Source: Leucobacter allii
GTDB lineage: Bacteria > Actinomycetota > Actinomycetes > Actinomycetales > Microbacteriaceae
DNA length: 64,000 bases
Direction: 5' to 3'
Assembly (NCBI RefSeq): GCF_022919155.1
Contig: NZ_CP095045.1
Coordinates: forward strand, 2,728,001 to 2,792,000
The first letter of the stretch is position 1. Every line of letters begins with the position of its first letter. This document shows, piece after piece, positions 8,483-19,247 of the stretch. A program made the position numbers and the translations under genes. The notes below the pieces were generated by a model. It was not told the DNA's origin and ran no database searches. It saw only the letters and a list, made by a program, of their open reading frames with translations.

Positions 8483-9115
8483 TCAGGCCTCGAGGAGCTC
8501 CGAGACGCGCGCCGTCACGTCCCGGTGCAGATCCTGCACCGGTCGCGTGGCGTCGAGGACGAGATATCGCGTCGGGTCGGCATCGGCGAGCGCGAGGAAG
8601 CCGCGCCGCACGGCCTCGTGGAACGCTCCGCGCTCGGCTTCGAGCCGGTCCGCCGCGCCGCCGCGCGCGCGGCGGCGCTCGACTCCGGCGGCGGGGTCGA
8701 GGTCGAGCAGCACGGTCAGTTGCGGCCAGAGCCCTCCGGCGGCCCACTCGCTGATGCGCCGTACCTCGGCCAGCTCGAGGACGCGCCCGGCGCCCTGGTA
8801 GGCGAGAGAGGAATCGATGTAGCGATCCTGCACGACCACATCGCCGCGATCGAGCGCGGGGCGCACGAGCCGGGCGACGTGCTGCGCGCGGTCGGCAGCG
8901 TAGAGCAGCGCCTCGGCGCGCGGGGCCACCTCGCCGATCTCCTCGCCGCCGTGGAGCAGCAGCTCGCGCAGACGCGAGCCGAGCGGGGTGCCCCCGGGCT
9001 CGCGGGTGCGGAGGACCGCTCGGCCCCGGGCCTCGAGCCACGCCTCGAGGAGCTCGGCCTGCGTGCTCTTGCCCGCGCCGTCCCCGCCCTCGAAGGTGAT
9101 GAAGACGCCGCTCAT
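8483..9115 (-). CDS. tmk: thymidylate kinase
   Basis: 210-residue dTMP kinase that makes dTDP for DNA synthesis. The P-loop GGDGAGKST is at residues 10-18, the DRY motif appears as QDRYIDSSLAYQG, and RTREPGGTPLG is the conserved thymidine-site region. The ATG at 9115 overlaps the topA stop by 4 nt (ATGA), so topA and tmk are co-transcribed, as in many actinobacteria. The holB-like DNA polymerase III delta' gene that often follows tmk is not found; the next feature is the 48-nt hairpin. Confidence 0.95.
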   Translation of the reverse strand: MSGVFITFEGGDGAGKSTQAELLEAWLEARGRAVLRTREPGGTPLGSRLRELLLHGGEEIGEVAPRAEALLYAADRAQHVARLVRPALDRGDVVVQDRYIDSSLAYQGAGRVLELAEVRRISEWAAGGLWPQLTVLLDLDPAAGVERRRARGGAADRLEAERGAFHEAVRRGFLALADADPTRYLVLDATRPVQDLHRDVTARVSELLEA

Positions 9116-11979
9116 GCCGGGGGCTGCGCCTCCGCCGCCCGCTTCGCCGCGGCGTTCGCGGCTCGCGTCGCCGCCGCCTTCTTCGCCGCGGCGGAGCGCG
9201 CCGGATCCACGGCCGGCTTCCCACCCGCAGCGGCAGACGAACGCTTCGCGGCGCTCGACTTCGCTGAGGACTTCTTCGCGGGCGTCTGCTTCGCCGCGCT
9301 CTTCTTCGCGGGAGCCTTGCGCGCGGGCGCCTTCTTCTTCGCCGGTCCCTTCGCCCGCTTGATCGCGAGGAGCTCGACGGCGCGCTCGAAGGTGATGCCC
9401 TCCACGTCGTCGCCGCGCGGGATCGTCGCGTTCGTCTCGCCGTCGGTGACGTAGGGGCCGAAACGGCCGTCCCGCACCCGCACCGGCTTGCCGCTCACCG
9501 GATCGGTGTCGAACTCCTTCAGCGCCGATGCGGCCTTGCGGGCGCCGTACTTCGGCTGGGCGAACAGCTCCTGCGCCCCGGCGAGGTCGATCGAGAAGAT
9601 CGCGTCCTCTCCCGGCAGCGAGCGGGTCTCCGCGCCCTTCTTGAGGTACGGCCCGTACCGTCCGTTCTGCGCCGTGATCTCCACGTTCGCCTCCGGGTCG
9701 ACGCCGACGACGCGCGGCAGGTCGAGGAGGGCGACGGCCTGATCGAGTTCGATGGTCGCGGGGTCCATGCTCTTGAACAGCGAGGCCGTGCGGGGCTTCT
9801 GCCCCTTGGGGAGTTCCTCGCCCTCGTCGGGCAGCTCCGTCACGTACGGGCCGAAGCGCCCGTTCTTCGCGACGATCCGCTTGCCGGTCCCCGGATGGAG
9901 GCCCACCACGCGGTCCTCGGCGGGCTCGGCGTCGGCGAGCTCGTGCGCGCGCGCCGGGGTGAGCTCGTCCGGGGCCATCCCGTCGGGGATGTTGACGCTG
10001 CGGGGCTTGAGCGTGCCGTCCTCATCCACCTCGGACTTCTCGTCGTACACCTCGAGGTAGGGGCCGTACTTGCCGTTGCGCAGCGAGATCGAGTCATCGA
10101 TCCTGATCGTGTTGATGGCGCGCGCGTCGATCTCGCCGAGGTTGTCGACCACCCCGCGCAGCCCGGGGTGCGCATCGGTGCCGAAGTAGAACTCGCCGAG
10201 CCACTTCCCCCGCTCCGCGTCGCCGGCGGCGATCCGGTCGAGATCGTTCTCCATCTCGGCCGTGAAATCGTAGTCAACGAGCGCGCTGAAATGCTCCTCG
10301 AGCAGCCGCACCACCGAGAAGGCGATCCAGCTCGGCACGAGGGCCTGTCCCTTCTTGGCCACGTAGCCGCGATCCATGATCGTGCTGATAATGGCGGCGT
10401 AGGTGGAGGGGCGCCCGATGCCGAGCTCCTCGAGGCGTTTGGTGAGGCTGGCCTCCGTGTACCGCGGCGGCGGGCTGGTCTCATGCCCCTTCGCCTCGGG
10501 GCCGTCGATGCCGAGTCGCTGCCCCGAGCCGAGCTGCGGCAGGGACACGTTCTGATCCCCGTCACCGCCGCGCTTCTCGTCCTTGCCCTCCTCATACGCG
10601 AGGAGGAACCCGGGGAAGGTGATGACGGTGCCGCTGGCCGTGAACTCCGCGGCGGTCGGAGCCGCCCGATCCGCCTCGGAGACCCGGGCAGCGAGCGTGA
10701 CGGTGTCGGTCGAACCCTTGGCGTCGGCCATCTGGCTCGCGACCGTCCGCTTCCAGATCAGCTCGTAGAGGGCGAACTCGCCCTGCGAGAGCTTCCCGCG
10801 CAGCGCGCTCGGACGCTGGAAGGTGTCGCCCGCCGGACGGATCGCCTCGTGGGCCTCCTGCGCACCCTTGGCCTTGCCCGTGTAGACCCGGGGCTTGTCG
10901 GGAAGCGTCTGGGCGCCGTAGAGCTCGGCCGCCTGCGACCGGGCGGCCTGCACCGCCTGGCGCGACAGCGTGGGCGAGTCCGTTCGCATATAGGTGATGT
11001 AGCCGTTCTCGTAGAGCGACTGCGCAAAGGACATCGTCTGGCGGGAGCTGTAGCGGAGCTTCCGCGAAGCCTCCTGCTGCAGCGTCGACGTGGTGAACGG
11101 CGCGGCGGGGCGACGGGTGTGCGGCTTCGTCTCGACGGAGACGACCTCGGCGCCGGCGCCGTCCGCGAGGAGGGCGGCGAGACGCTCGGCGCGCTCGCGC
11201 CCCAGTCCGATGACGCCGGCCTTCGCGGCCCGCGGCGTGAGCGCGCCGTCGTCTCCGAAGTCGCCGCCGGTCGCGATCCGCTGCTCATCGAGTCTGACGA
11301 GCTTCGCGGCGAAGGCGGTGGCGTCCGGGGCGTCCGGCGCCGGAACGAAGGTCGCGACGAGGTCCCAGTACTCCGCGGGGGTGAAGGCCTGGCGCTCTCG
11401 CTCCCGGTCGACGACGAGGCGGGTGGCGGCGGACTGCACGCGGCCCGCGGAGAGCTTCGGGGCGACCTTGCGCCACAGCACCGGCGAGATGTCGTACCCG
11501 TAGAGCCGGTCGAGGATGCGCCGGGTCTCCTGGGCATCGACGAGCGCGATGTCGAGATCCCTGGTGTTCTGCTTGGCCTGCTCGATCGCCTCTTTGGTGA
11601 TCTCGTGGAACACCATGCGCCGCACCGGCACCTTCGGCTTCAGCACCTCGAGCAGGTGCCACGCGATCGCCTCGCCCTCGCGGTCTTCATCGGTGGCGAG
11701 CCAGAGCTCGTCCGCCTCCTTCAGCGCCCGCTTGAGTTCCGAGACCGTCTTCTTCTTATTGTCGTTGACGACGTAGTAGGGGGCGAAGTCGTTGTCGACA
11801 TCGACCGCGAACTTGCCGAACGGGCCCTTCTTGAGCTCGGCGGGCAGCTCGGAGGGCTCGGCGAGGTCGCGCACATGGCCGACGGAGGCGATGACCTCGT
11901 AGTCGGCTCCGAGGTAGCCACCGATCGTCTTCGCCTTGGTCGGCGACTCGACGATCACGAGTTTCTTCGTGCCCTTCAC
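9112..11979 (-). CDS. topA: DNA topoisomerase I
   Basis: 955-residue type IA topoisomerase relaxing negative supercoils. The TOPRIM domain opens with LVIVESPTKAKTIGGYLG; the catalytic tyrosine is Y330 in ITYMRTDS. The C-terminal part has several repeats built on NGRFGPYV / NGRYGPYL, then a Lys/Ala-rich tail of about 70 residues, typical of actinobacterial TopA, which lacks zinc fingers and uses basic tails to bind DNA. GTG start at 11979 behind AAGGAG. A TACGAT at 12109-12104 is a possible -10 box. Confidence 0.96.
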   Translation of the reverse strand: MKGTKKLVIVESPTKAKTIGGYLGADYEVIASVGHVRDLAEPSELPAELKKGPFGKFAVDVDNDFAPYYVVNDNKKKTVSELKRALKEADELWLATDEDREGEAIAWHLLEVLKPKVPVRRMVFHEITKEAIEQAKQNTRDLDIALVDAQETRRILDRLYGYDISPVLWRKVAPKLSAGRVQSAATRLVVDRERERQAFTPAEYWDLVATFVPAPDAPDATAFAAKLVRLDEQRIATGGDFGDDGALTPRAAKAGVIGLGRERAERLAALLADGAGAEVVSVETKPHTRRPAAPFTTSTLQQEASRKLRYSSRQTMSFAQSLYENGYITYMRTDSPTLSRQAVQAARSQAAELYGAQTLPDKPRVYTGKAKGAQEAHEAIRPAGDTFQRPSALRGKLSQGEFALYELIWKRTVASQMADAKGSTDTVTLAARVSEADRAAPTAAEFTASGTVITFPGFLLAYEEGKDEKRGGDGDQNVSLPQLGSGQRLGIDGPEAKGHETSPPPRYTEASLTKRLEELGIGRPSTYAAIISTIMDRGYVAKKGQALVPSWIAFSVVRLLEEHFSALVDYDFTAEMENDLDRIAAGDAERGKWLGEFYFGTDAHPGLRGVVDNLGEIDARAINTIRIDDSISLRNGKYGPYLEVYDEKSEVDEDGTLKPRSVNIPDGMAPDELTPARAHELADAEPAEDRVVGLHPGTGKRIVAKNGRFGPYVTELPDEGEELPKGQKPRTASLFKSMDPATIELDQAVALLDLPRVVGVDPEANVEITAQNGRYGPYLKKGAETRSLPGEDAIFSIDLAGAQELFAQPKYGARKAASALKEFDTDPVSGKPVRVRDGRFGPYVTDGETNATIPRGDDVEGITFERAVELLAIKRAKGPAKKKAPARKAPAKKSAAKQTPAKKSSAKSSAAKRSSAAAGGKPAVDPARSAAAKKAAATRAANAAAKRAAEAQPPA

Positions 11980-12137
11980 GGGTCTCCTTCATTGCTTCGA
12001 GCGCTCAGCGGGCGGATTCTGCCGCGCGCAGCGGACGGTCCTGATCCGACACGATACACATTCCCTCGTGAGAATCCACATGCGGGGTCGTCCGATCGCT
12101 CTCATCGTAGCCCCTGCCCGCCTCGCCCCTGCCGCGA

Positions 12138-12941
12138 TCAGGGCGCACCGAGATACGCGAAGGGATCGAGGTCGGGAAAGGCGTTGACGGGCGAGGATGC
12201 GAGCGTGAAGTGCGTATGCGGCCCCGAGGTGCAGCCGCTCATGCCCGCTCGCGCGACGGCTTGCCCCGCGCGGACCGCGCTCCCCGCTGCGATGCCGAGG
12301 GCCGCGGCCGAGCCCGGCGCGATGTGGTTGTGCGAGCTGTAGATCACCCGATCCCCGACGGCATGGCGGATCAGCACCGTGTGATTCGGCCCGTGCCACC
12401 ACCAGGGATTGGCCCGGCAGACCGCCGGGATCCCGCCGCCGTCCGGTCCCGCGGCGACCACGACGCCGTCGTACGGTGCGTAGAGCGCGTCGCCGCCCGG
12501 ACCGCCGACGCTGAGGTCGATCGCGAGACCGTCGTGGTGCCCCTGGGTCACGCCGCGCTGCGCCGAGGGCCATGCCCAGCCGTCCGCGCCGACCGGACCG
12601 CCGGGCGCCTCGGACGGCTCGAGGCGTTCCGGTCCGGCGCGAGCGCTGCCCGATACCGTGCCGAGGGGCGCGTCCACCGCGACGACGACGCGCGCCTGGG
12701 CCTGGGCCGCATCGAGCTCGCACCGCGTCACGCCCGCGCCCGCCGACGTCGCCACCGCCGCGGCGAGCGCGCACGGCTCACCCTCCGCCCAGCCGCCGAG
12801 CGCATCGGCCGCGGCGAGCGCGGCGGCATCGGCGAGGGCGTCGGCGCGCCGATCCGACTCGAGCTGCGCGCCGGCGCCGATCACCGGAACCGCGAGGCAC
12901 AGCGCCGCGATCGCGCAGGCGAATGCGGCCGGCGCGCTCAC
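12138..12941 (-). CDS. TadE-like protein fused to an M23 metallopeptidase domain
   Basis: 267 residues in two parts. Residues 1-105 have one N-terminal hydrophobic helix followed by RADALADAAALAAADALGGW and paired cysteines (C57, C74), matching the short TadE-like proteins found at the end of actinobacterial Tad-like clusters. Residues ~120-267 look like a LytM/M23 peptidase: H135/H136 with D142, YSSHNH (201-206) and HTHF with H242 and H244, the usual zinc and catalytic histidines. The product would be membrane-anchored with an extracellular peptidoglycan hydrolase domain. GTG start at 12941 overlaps the preceding stop by 4 nt. The H135/H136-D142 spacing is slightly longer than the usual H-x3-D, so activity is likely but unproven. 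Confidence 0.8.
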   Translation of the reverse strand: MSAPAAFACAIAALCLAVPVIGAGAQLESDRRADALADAAALAAADALGGWAEGEPCALAAAVATSAGAGVTRCELDAAQAQARVVVAVDAPLGTVSGSARAGPERLEPSEAPGGPVGADGWAWPSAQRGVTQGHHDGLAIDLSVGGPGGDALYAPYDGVVVAAGPDGGGIPAVCRANPWWWHGPNHTVLIRHAVGDRVIYSSHNHIAPGSAAALGIAAGSAVRAGQAVARAGMSGCTSGPHTHFTLASSPVNAFPDLDPFAYLGAP

Positions 12942-13423
12942 GGCACCGCTCCTTCACCGCTCACGGCGGCGCACGCCAGAGCGGACACGCCGATCGCGGC
13001 GAGCAGCCCGTCCCCCGGTCGCTCGCTGACGCTGACGCAGTGCAGCGGTCCGTCCCGCTCCCGCTCGACCTCGGCACCGGCCGCGGTCTCGGCGAGCCGC
13101 GCGGCTGCGAGGTCCAGATCGCCCCGCGCCTCGAGTCGCGCCACTTCTCCGACGAGCGAGACGAGCACGAGGCGATGCGCCGCGAGCAGCACTCCGCCGA
13201 TCGCCAGGCCGAGCACCACGAGCACCGCCGGCATCACGACCGCGAACTCCGCCGTCACCGAGCCGCGCTCCTCCGCGAGTATCCCGCGCAGCCGCGCACG
13301 TCGCGGCCCGAAGACCGGCGCCGCAGGTCGCGCGATGTCCGGCGCCGCGGGTCGCACAACGTCCGGCGCCGCGTCCGATGTCGCAGTCGAGTCGGCGCAC
13401 GGCGGCGCGAGCGGCCCGATCAC
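12938..13423 (-). CDS. TadE-like pilus assembly protein
   Basis: 161 residues. After a ~50-residue Pro/Ala-rich leader comes ERGSVTAEFAVVMPAVLVVL, the TadE-type transmembrane segment with a G-x4-E core, then an extracellular domain rich in Ala and Glu. TadE/TadF proteins are minor pseudopilins of Flp/Tad systems. GTG start at 13423 overlaps the DUF4244 stop by 4 nt. A later start would shorten the leader; the coupling supports the one given. Confidence 0.8.
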   Translation of the reverse strand: MIGPLAPPCADSTATSDAAPDVVRPAAPDIARPAAPVFGPRRARLRGILAEERGSVTAEFAVVMPAVLVVLGLAIGGVLLAAHRLVLVSLVGEVARLEARGDLDLAAARLAETAAGAEVERERDGPLHCVSVSERPGDGLLAAIGVSALACAAVSGEGAVP

Positions 13424-14184
13424 CCGGCCGCTCCGAGGGCGTCCTCGACGAGCTGCACGAGCATGGCGCGGATCTCCTCGGAGCGCATGATGGCGACGAG
13501 CAGCCCGGCGAAGGCCACGGCGGCCATGATGACGATCGCGTACTCGGCCGTGACGGCTCCGCGCTCCTCTGCGAGGAGTCGCGCGGGGCGCCGCAGCACG
13601 CGGGGCAGACGGGGCCTCGATGGTTCGGCGCCCGACAGCGGGCCGCGGTTCGGGCGGAAGCGCAGGCGCAGGCGCGCACCGCCGTCGCCGCGAGGGTGCT
13701 GCGGCGCGGCGACCGGCGGCGAGTCGTGGGGCACGGCGGTCGGCGGAACTGCCTGCGGCGCGGGGACCGGCGGAACTGCCTGCGGCGCGGGGACCGGCGG
13801 AACTGCCTGCGGCGCCGTGCGCTCCGACGCGCCCTCCGGGGGTCCGCCGGACGGTACCGCGAGCAGCGTCGGGACGGCAGTGCGGAGGGATCGGGCTGGG
13901 CGGACGGGTCGGACGGGGTGGACGGGTCGGACGGGCGCCGGCAGGCTCGCAGCGCGCGGCTCGGCGTCCCTCGGCGCGACGGCGGACGCGCGGCCCGCTC
14001 CCGGGACGGAGGCGCGAGCGGACGGAGCGTCACGGTCGGCGGAGCGCGCGGACGAGGCGCCCCTGGCCGGTGTGCGCCCGGACGAGGCACCCGGATCTGC
14101 GATGCGCGCGGACGAAGCACCGCGGTTCGGGGTGCGCTCGAGCGCGGCGCGGCGGTCGGAGACGAGTTCGAGGTCGGGGATCAC
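13420..14184 (-). CDS. DUF4244 Flp-pilin-like protein with long proline-rich N-terminus
   Basis: 254 residues. The last ~55 form a DUF4244-type segment: ERGAVTAEYA (G-x4-E-Y, like the Flp prepilin processing site), a hydrophobic helix, and a short helical tail ending LVQLVEDALGAAG. DUF4244 proteins are usually under 100 residues; this one has about 190 extra residues rich in Pro, Ala and Arg, including three copies of a 9-residue unit (PPVPAPQAV) encoded by 27-nt tandem repeats. The GTG at 14184 has an excellent AAGGAGG 5 nt upstream, which is the main argument that the extension is real. It is probably the main pilin-like subunit of the cluster. Confidence 0.75.
   Translation of the reverse strand: MIPDLELVSDRRAALERTPNRGASSARIADPGASSGRTPARGASSARSADRDAPSARASVPGAGRASAVAPRDAEPRAASLPAPVRPVHPVRPVRPARSLRTAVPTLLAVPSGGPPEGASERTAPQAVPPVPAPQAVPPVPAPQAVPPTAVPHDSPPVAAPQHPRGDGGARLRLRFRPNRGPLSGAEPSRPRLPRVLRRPARLLAEERGAVTAEYAIVIMAAVAFAGLLVAIMRSEEIRAMLVQLVEDALGAAG
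13742..13815. repeat. 27-nt tandem repeat inside the DUF4244 gene
   Basis: The unit GGAACTGCCTGCGGCG followed by CGGGGACCGGC occurs twice in full and once in part. It is in frame and encodes repeated Pro-Val-Pro-Ala-Pro-Gln-Ala-Val. Copy number may vary between strains. Confidence 0.75.
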
Positions 14185-14399
14185 AGTGTCCTCCTTCGGG
14201 AGCTCGCACGGCCCGGCGGGCGCCGGTGACTCCATGGTGCGGGTGGACGGGCTGCCGTGGACCGCACGGCGGGAATCTGTGGACGGATCGGGCCCGAATC
14301 GCTGGAATCGAGCGGTGTGCACGGCGTGGCGGGATGGTCCGCGCGGAGCCTCATCGGTCTCCGCGTCTTCGTGGCGCGGAGCCGCTCCACGCTCGCGTC

Positions 14400-15410
14400 T
14401 CACAGCCCGCCGAGCATCGCGATGAGCACGGGGAGCACGCCGATCACGACGAAGGACGGCAGGACGCAGACCCCGAGCGGAATCAGCACACGGATCCCCA
14501 GGCGTTCCGCCTCTCGCTCGAGCTCGGCGCGATCTCGCGCCCGGCATGCCTCCGCCTCCTCCGCGAGGAGCGGGGCGAGCGGGATGCCACTCGCCCTGGC
14601 CGTCTCGACGGCTCCGGCAAGCGTCTCCCCGCGGCGGAATCGATCGAGGACGACCCACTCCGCCCCGACGCGGTCGGCCGCGTCGACGACGCGGCGCATC
14701 GCCTCCTCGGGCGCCGCTCCGCCGCCGAGCGCGATCGCCGCGAGATCGAGTTCGAGGCCCGCGACACGATCGGCTTCGGACACGCGGCGCTGCAGCGCCC
14801 GAGCCCAGGCCCAGCCTGCGGCGAGCAAAAGTCCCCCGACGGCGAGCAGCGCGATCCCGAGCGGTCCGAGCAGCACCGGCACCGGGTCGAAGCCAAGCAA
14901 CCCGCCGAGCACGAGCGCGAGCGGCGGCAGCGCCGTCACCAGCCGGACGGTCGCCCGCGGGCCGGCCAGCAGCACTTCTCGCCGCTCCTGCAATTCCTCG
15001 AGTCCGCGCAGCGCAGCGGCGATGCGATCGAGCGCGGGCGCGAGCGGTGCGCCGCTCGTCTCGGCGAGCGCCCAGGCGGCGGCGAGCACCCGCCACCCCG
15101 GTCCGTCCCCTGCGGCGAGCGCCTCCGAGGACGACTCGCCCGCCTCGATCCGCCGCGCGATGTCGCCCGCCTCACGAACCGCCCCATCGGGGACAGCGGC
15201 AGCTCCAACGGCGGCTCCGGGCTCCTCGCCCTCCTCCTGGGCGAGCAGCCCGAACACCCGCCGGCTCGGCACGCCGCCGCGCAGCAGCGCCGCAGCACGG
15301 CGCGCGAGGGACGCCGGCGATCCGGAAGGCGACGTGGAAGACGGCACAGGCGACACCGGCGACGCAGCAGATGCCCCTGAGCGGCGCCCCCGGCGCGCAC
15401 GCCGCGTCAC
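14400..15410 (-). CDS. type II secretion system F domain protein (TadB/TadC-like)
   Basis: 336-residue inner-membrane platform protein of the Tad-like machine. It contains a cytosolic helical T2SF domain (IARRIEAGESSSEALAAG), two adjacent hydrophobic segments near the middle (LVTALPPLALVLGGLLGF and GIALLAVGGLLLAAGWAWA), a second cytosolic helical region and a C-terminal helix pair (VLIPLGVCVLPSFVVIGVLP). This looks like one gene with two T2SF-like halves, where TadB and TadC would normally be separate. GTG start at 15410 overlaps the ATPase stop by 4 nt. A 215-nt gap without a convincing gene separates it from the DUF4244 gene. Confidence 0.83.
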   Translation of the reverse strand: MTRRARRGRRSGASAASPVSPVPSSTSPSGSPASLARRAAALLRGGVPSRRVFGLLAQEEGEEPGAAVGAAAVPDGAVREAGDIARRIEAGESSSEALAAGDGPGWRVLAAAWALAETSGAPLAPALDRIAAALRGLEELQERREVLLAGPRATVRLVTALPPLALVLGGLLGFDPVPVLLGPLGIALLAVGGLLLAAGWAWARALQRRVSEADRVAGLELDLAAIALGGGAAPEEAMRRVVDAADRVGAEWVVLDRFRRGETLAGAVETARASGIPLAPLLAEEAEACRARDRAELEREAERLGIRVLIPLGVCVLPSFVVIGVLPVLIAMLGGL

Positions 15411-16393
15411 GGCGCCACCTCGACGACCGCCAGAGCGCCGCCGTCGCGCAGCACGAGCCGACCGAGCGCGGTCACCCGATGCCCGCGCGCCCCGCGCTCG
15501 AGGTGCACGATCGCGTGCACCGCGGAGACCGCCTGGCGCGCGAGCGCCGGCGGGCCGAGACCGGCCAGCGCTCCGAGCGCCTCGAGGCGCGCCGGCACGT
15601 CCGGGAGCCGGCTCGCGTGCAGGGTCCCCGCGCTCCCGTCATGGCCCGTGTTGAGCGCCGAGAGGAGCGTCGACAGCTCCGCACCGCGGCACTCGCCGAG
15701 CACGATCCGGTCGGGCCGCATGCGCAGCGCCTCCCGCAGCAGCCGGTCGAGCGTGATCTCGCCGACCCCCTCGGAGTTCGCCTGGCGCGCCTCCAGGCCG
15801 ACGACGTGCGGGTGGCGGAGCCGCAGCTCGGCGACGTCCTCGATGGTGAGAATCCGCTCGTGCGCGGGCACGAGATCCAGGAGCGCGGCGAGGAGCGTCG
15901 TCTTCCCGCTCCCGGTGCCTCCCGTGAGCAGCAGATTGCGGCGGTGCAGGATCGCGCCGTGCAGCGCGGCCGCGACCCGGGGGCCGCAGAGCCCGCCGCG
16001 TACGAGCTCGGCGAATCCGGGAGGCCTGGGGCGCGGTACGCGGATCGAGATCGCCGCGCCCTCCGCCGCGATCGGCGGCAGCACGGCGTGCACGCGGATC
16101 CCCTCCCCCAGCCTGACATCGGCGCAGGGCGAGAGCTCGTCGAGGTGCCGCCCGCCCGCGGCGATGAGCGCGACCGCGGTCCGGTGCACCTCATCGGCGC
16201 TCGCGCGCCACTCCGGCACGGGGCGGAGCCCGCCGCCGCGATCGGCCCAGGCGGCGCCCGCGCCGTCGCGCACCTGCACGACGAGATCGCGCAGCTCCGG
16301 CTCGTCGAGCATGCCGCCGAGCGCGCCGAGCGCGCGCCGCGCCGCGGAGCCGAGTCGCGCGCTGCGGGACGCCTGCTGCGGGAGAAGGGTCAT
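15407..16393 (-). CDS. TadA-type secretion ATPase (T2SE family)
   Basis: 328-residue hexameric ATPase of the VirB11/TadA/CpaF family that powers Flp-type pilus assembly. The P-loop GGTGSGKTT, the Asp-box segment ILTIEDVAELRL, RPDRIVLGECRG (Walker B region) and the His-box HDGSAGTLHA are all present. ATG at 16393 is the likely start; the frame is open upstream into non-family sequence. It is the first gene of the minus-strand Tad-like operon and is divergent from acs. The TadZ/ssd-like ParA-family gene often upstream in actinobacteria is absent, and no prepilin peptidase is in the window. Confidence 0.88.
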   Translation of the reverse strand: MTLLPQQASRSARLGSAARRALGALGGMLDEPELRDLVVQVRDGAGAAWADRGGGLRPVPEWRASADEVHRTAVALIAAGGRHLDELSPCADVRLGEGIRVHAVLPPIAAEGAAISIRVPRPRPPGFAELVRGGLCGPRVAAALHGAILHRRNLLLTGGTGSGKTTLLAALLDLVPAHERILTIEDVAELRLRHPHVVGLEARQANSEGVGEITLDRLLREALRMRPDRIVLGECRGAELSTLLSALNTGHDGSAGTLHASRLPDVPARLEALGALAGLGPPALARQAVSAVHAIVHLERGARGHRVTALGRLVLRDGGALAVVEVAP

Positions 16394-16654
16394 GCCGGCC
16401 AGTCGATCATCCGCCCCGCGCCCGCGCCCGCGTCGGCGGCGCGCATGTGGAGGACACGCCGATGCACGGCGCAACACCGGTGCTGTGGGCGGCATGACCC
16501 CCTCACGATCCGGCGCGTCCCCCTCGTCGGAGGGGGGCGGCGCCGGGCCGACGCGATACCCTGAAGGAACGCCCCGCCGGCGGCGCGGTCCCTCGGACCG
16601 TCCGGCGACGCGGAGCGCCGCAGCACGACCTCTCGAGATGGGATAACGGCGTCC

Positions 16655-18652
<1,998 letters not shown>

Positions 18653-18705
18653 CCGCCGGCACGGCGCACGGACGACGGCACCCGAGAAAAACAACGGCAC
18701 CCGAA

Positions 18706-18755
18706 GAACGACGGCGGGCCGGGATCCCGATGAGGATCCCGGCCCGCCGTCGTTC
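18706..18755. terminator. bidirectional hairpin terminator between acsA and ridA
   Basis: Perfect 22-bp stem (18706-18727 with 18734-18755) and a 6-nt loop CGATGA, lying between two convergent stops. The loop-proximal arm ends in GGGATCC. There is no U-tract on either side. Confidence 0.75.
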
Positions 18756-18769
18756 GCGCGGGGCGAGCG

Positions 18770-19246
18770 TCAGTCGGCGACCTTGAAGACGAACTCGATC
18801 TCGACGGGCGCGTCGAGCGGCAGCACCGCCACGCCCACGGCGGAGCGCACGTGGATCCCGAGATCCCCGAAGACCTTGCCCAGGAACACCGAGGCGCCGT
18901 TCGCGACCGCGGGCTGCCCCGTGAAGGACGGGTCGGAGGCCACGAAGGCGGTGACCTTCACGACCTGCACGATGCGGTCGAGGGAGCCGATGACGCCGCG
19001 CACGGCCGCGAGCGCGTTGAGCGCGCACAGCTGCGCGAGCTCCTCGGCGCGCTCGGGCGAGACGAGGCCCTCCGCCGCACCCACCTTCCCCGTCTCGGGG
19101 AGGGCGCCGTCCACGAAGGGCAGCTGGCCCGCCGTGTAGACGTAGTCGCCGTCGCGCAGCGCGGGCACGTAGGCGGCCACGGCCGCGGCGACCTCGGGGA
19201 TCTCGAGGCCGAGATCGGCGAGCCGTTCTTCGATCGCAGACGCCAT
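18770..19246 (-). CDS. RidA family protein (YjgF/YER057c/UK114)
   Basis: 158 residues. The fold-specific segments VYTAGQLPFVDG, CALNALAAVRGVIGSLDRIVQVVKVTAFVAS and GIHVRSAVGVAVLPLDAPVEIEFVFKV fit the RidA family. The conserved active-site Arg is in HVRSAVGV and the acidic residue in PVEIE. RidA enzymes hydrolyse reactive enamine/imine intermediates from PLP enzymes. At 158 residues this belongs to the longer subgroup common next to DUF4177 in actinobacteria. It starts 1 nt after the DUF4177 stop, so the two are one operon. Confidence 0.88.
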   Translation of the reverse strand: MASAIEERLADLGLEIPEVAAAVAAYVPALRDGDYVYTAGQLPFVDGALPETGKVGAAEGLVSPERAEELAQLCALNALAAVRGVIGSLDRIVQVVKVTAFVASDPSFTGQPAVANGASVFLGKVFGDLGIHVRSAVGVAVLPLDAPVEIEFVFKVAD

Positions 19247-19247
19247 G

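Noticed and set aside
14185..14399. A possible 69-codon gene between the T2SF and DUF4244 genes
   Set aside because: It is Arg/Pro-rich without family features or conserved context, and the DUF4244 ribosome site lies inside it.
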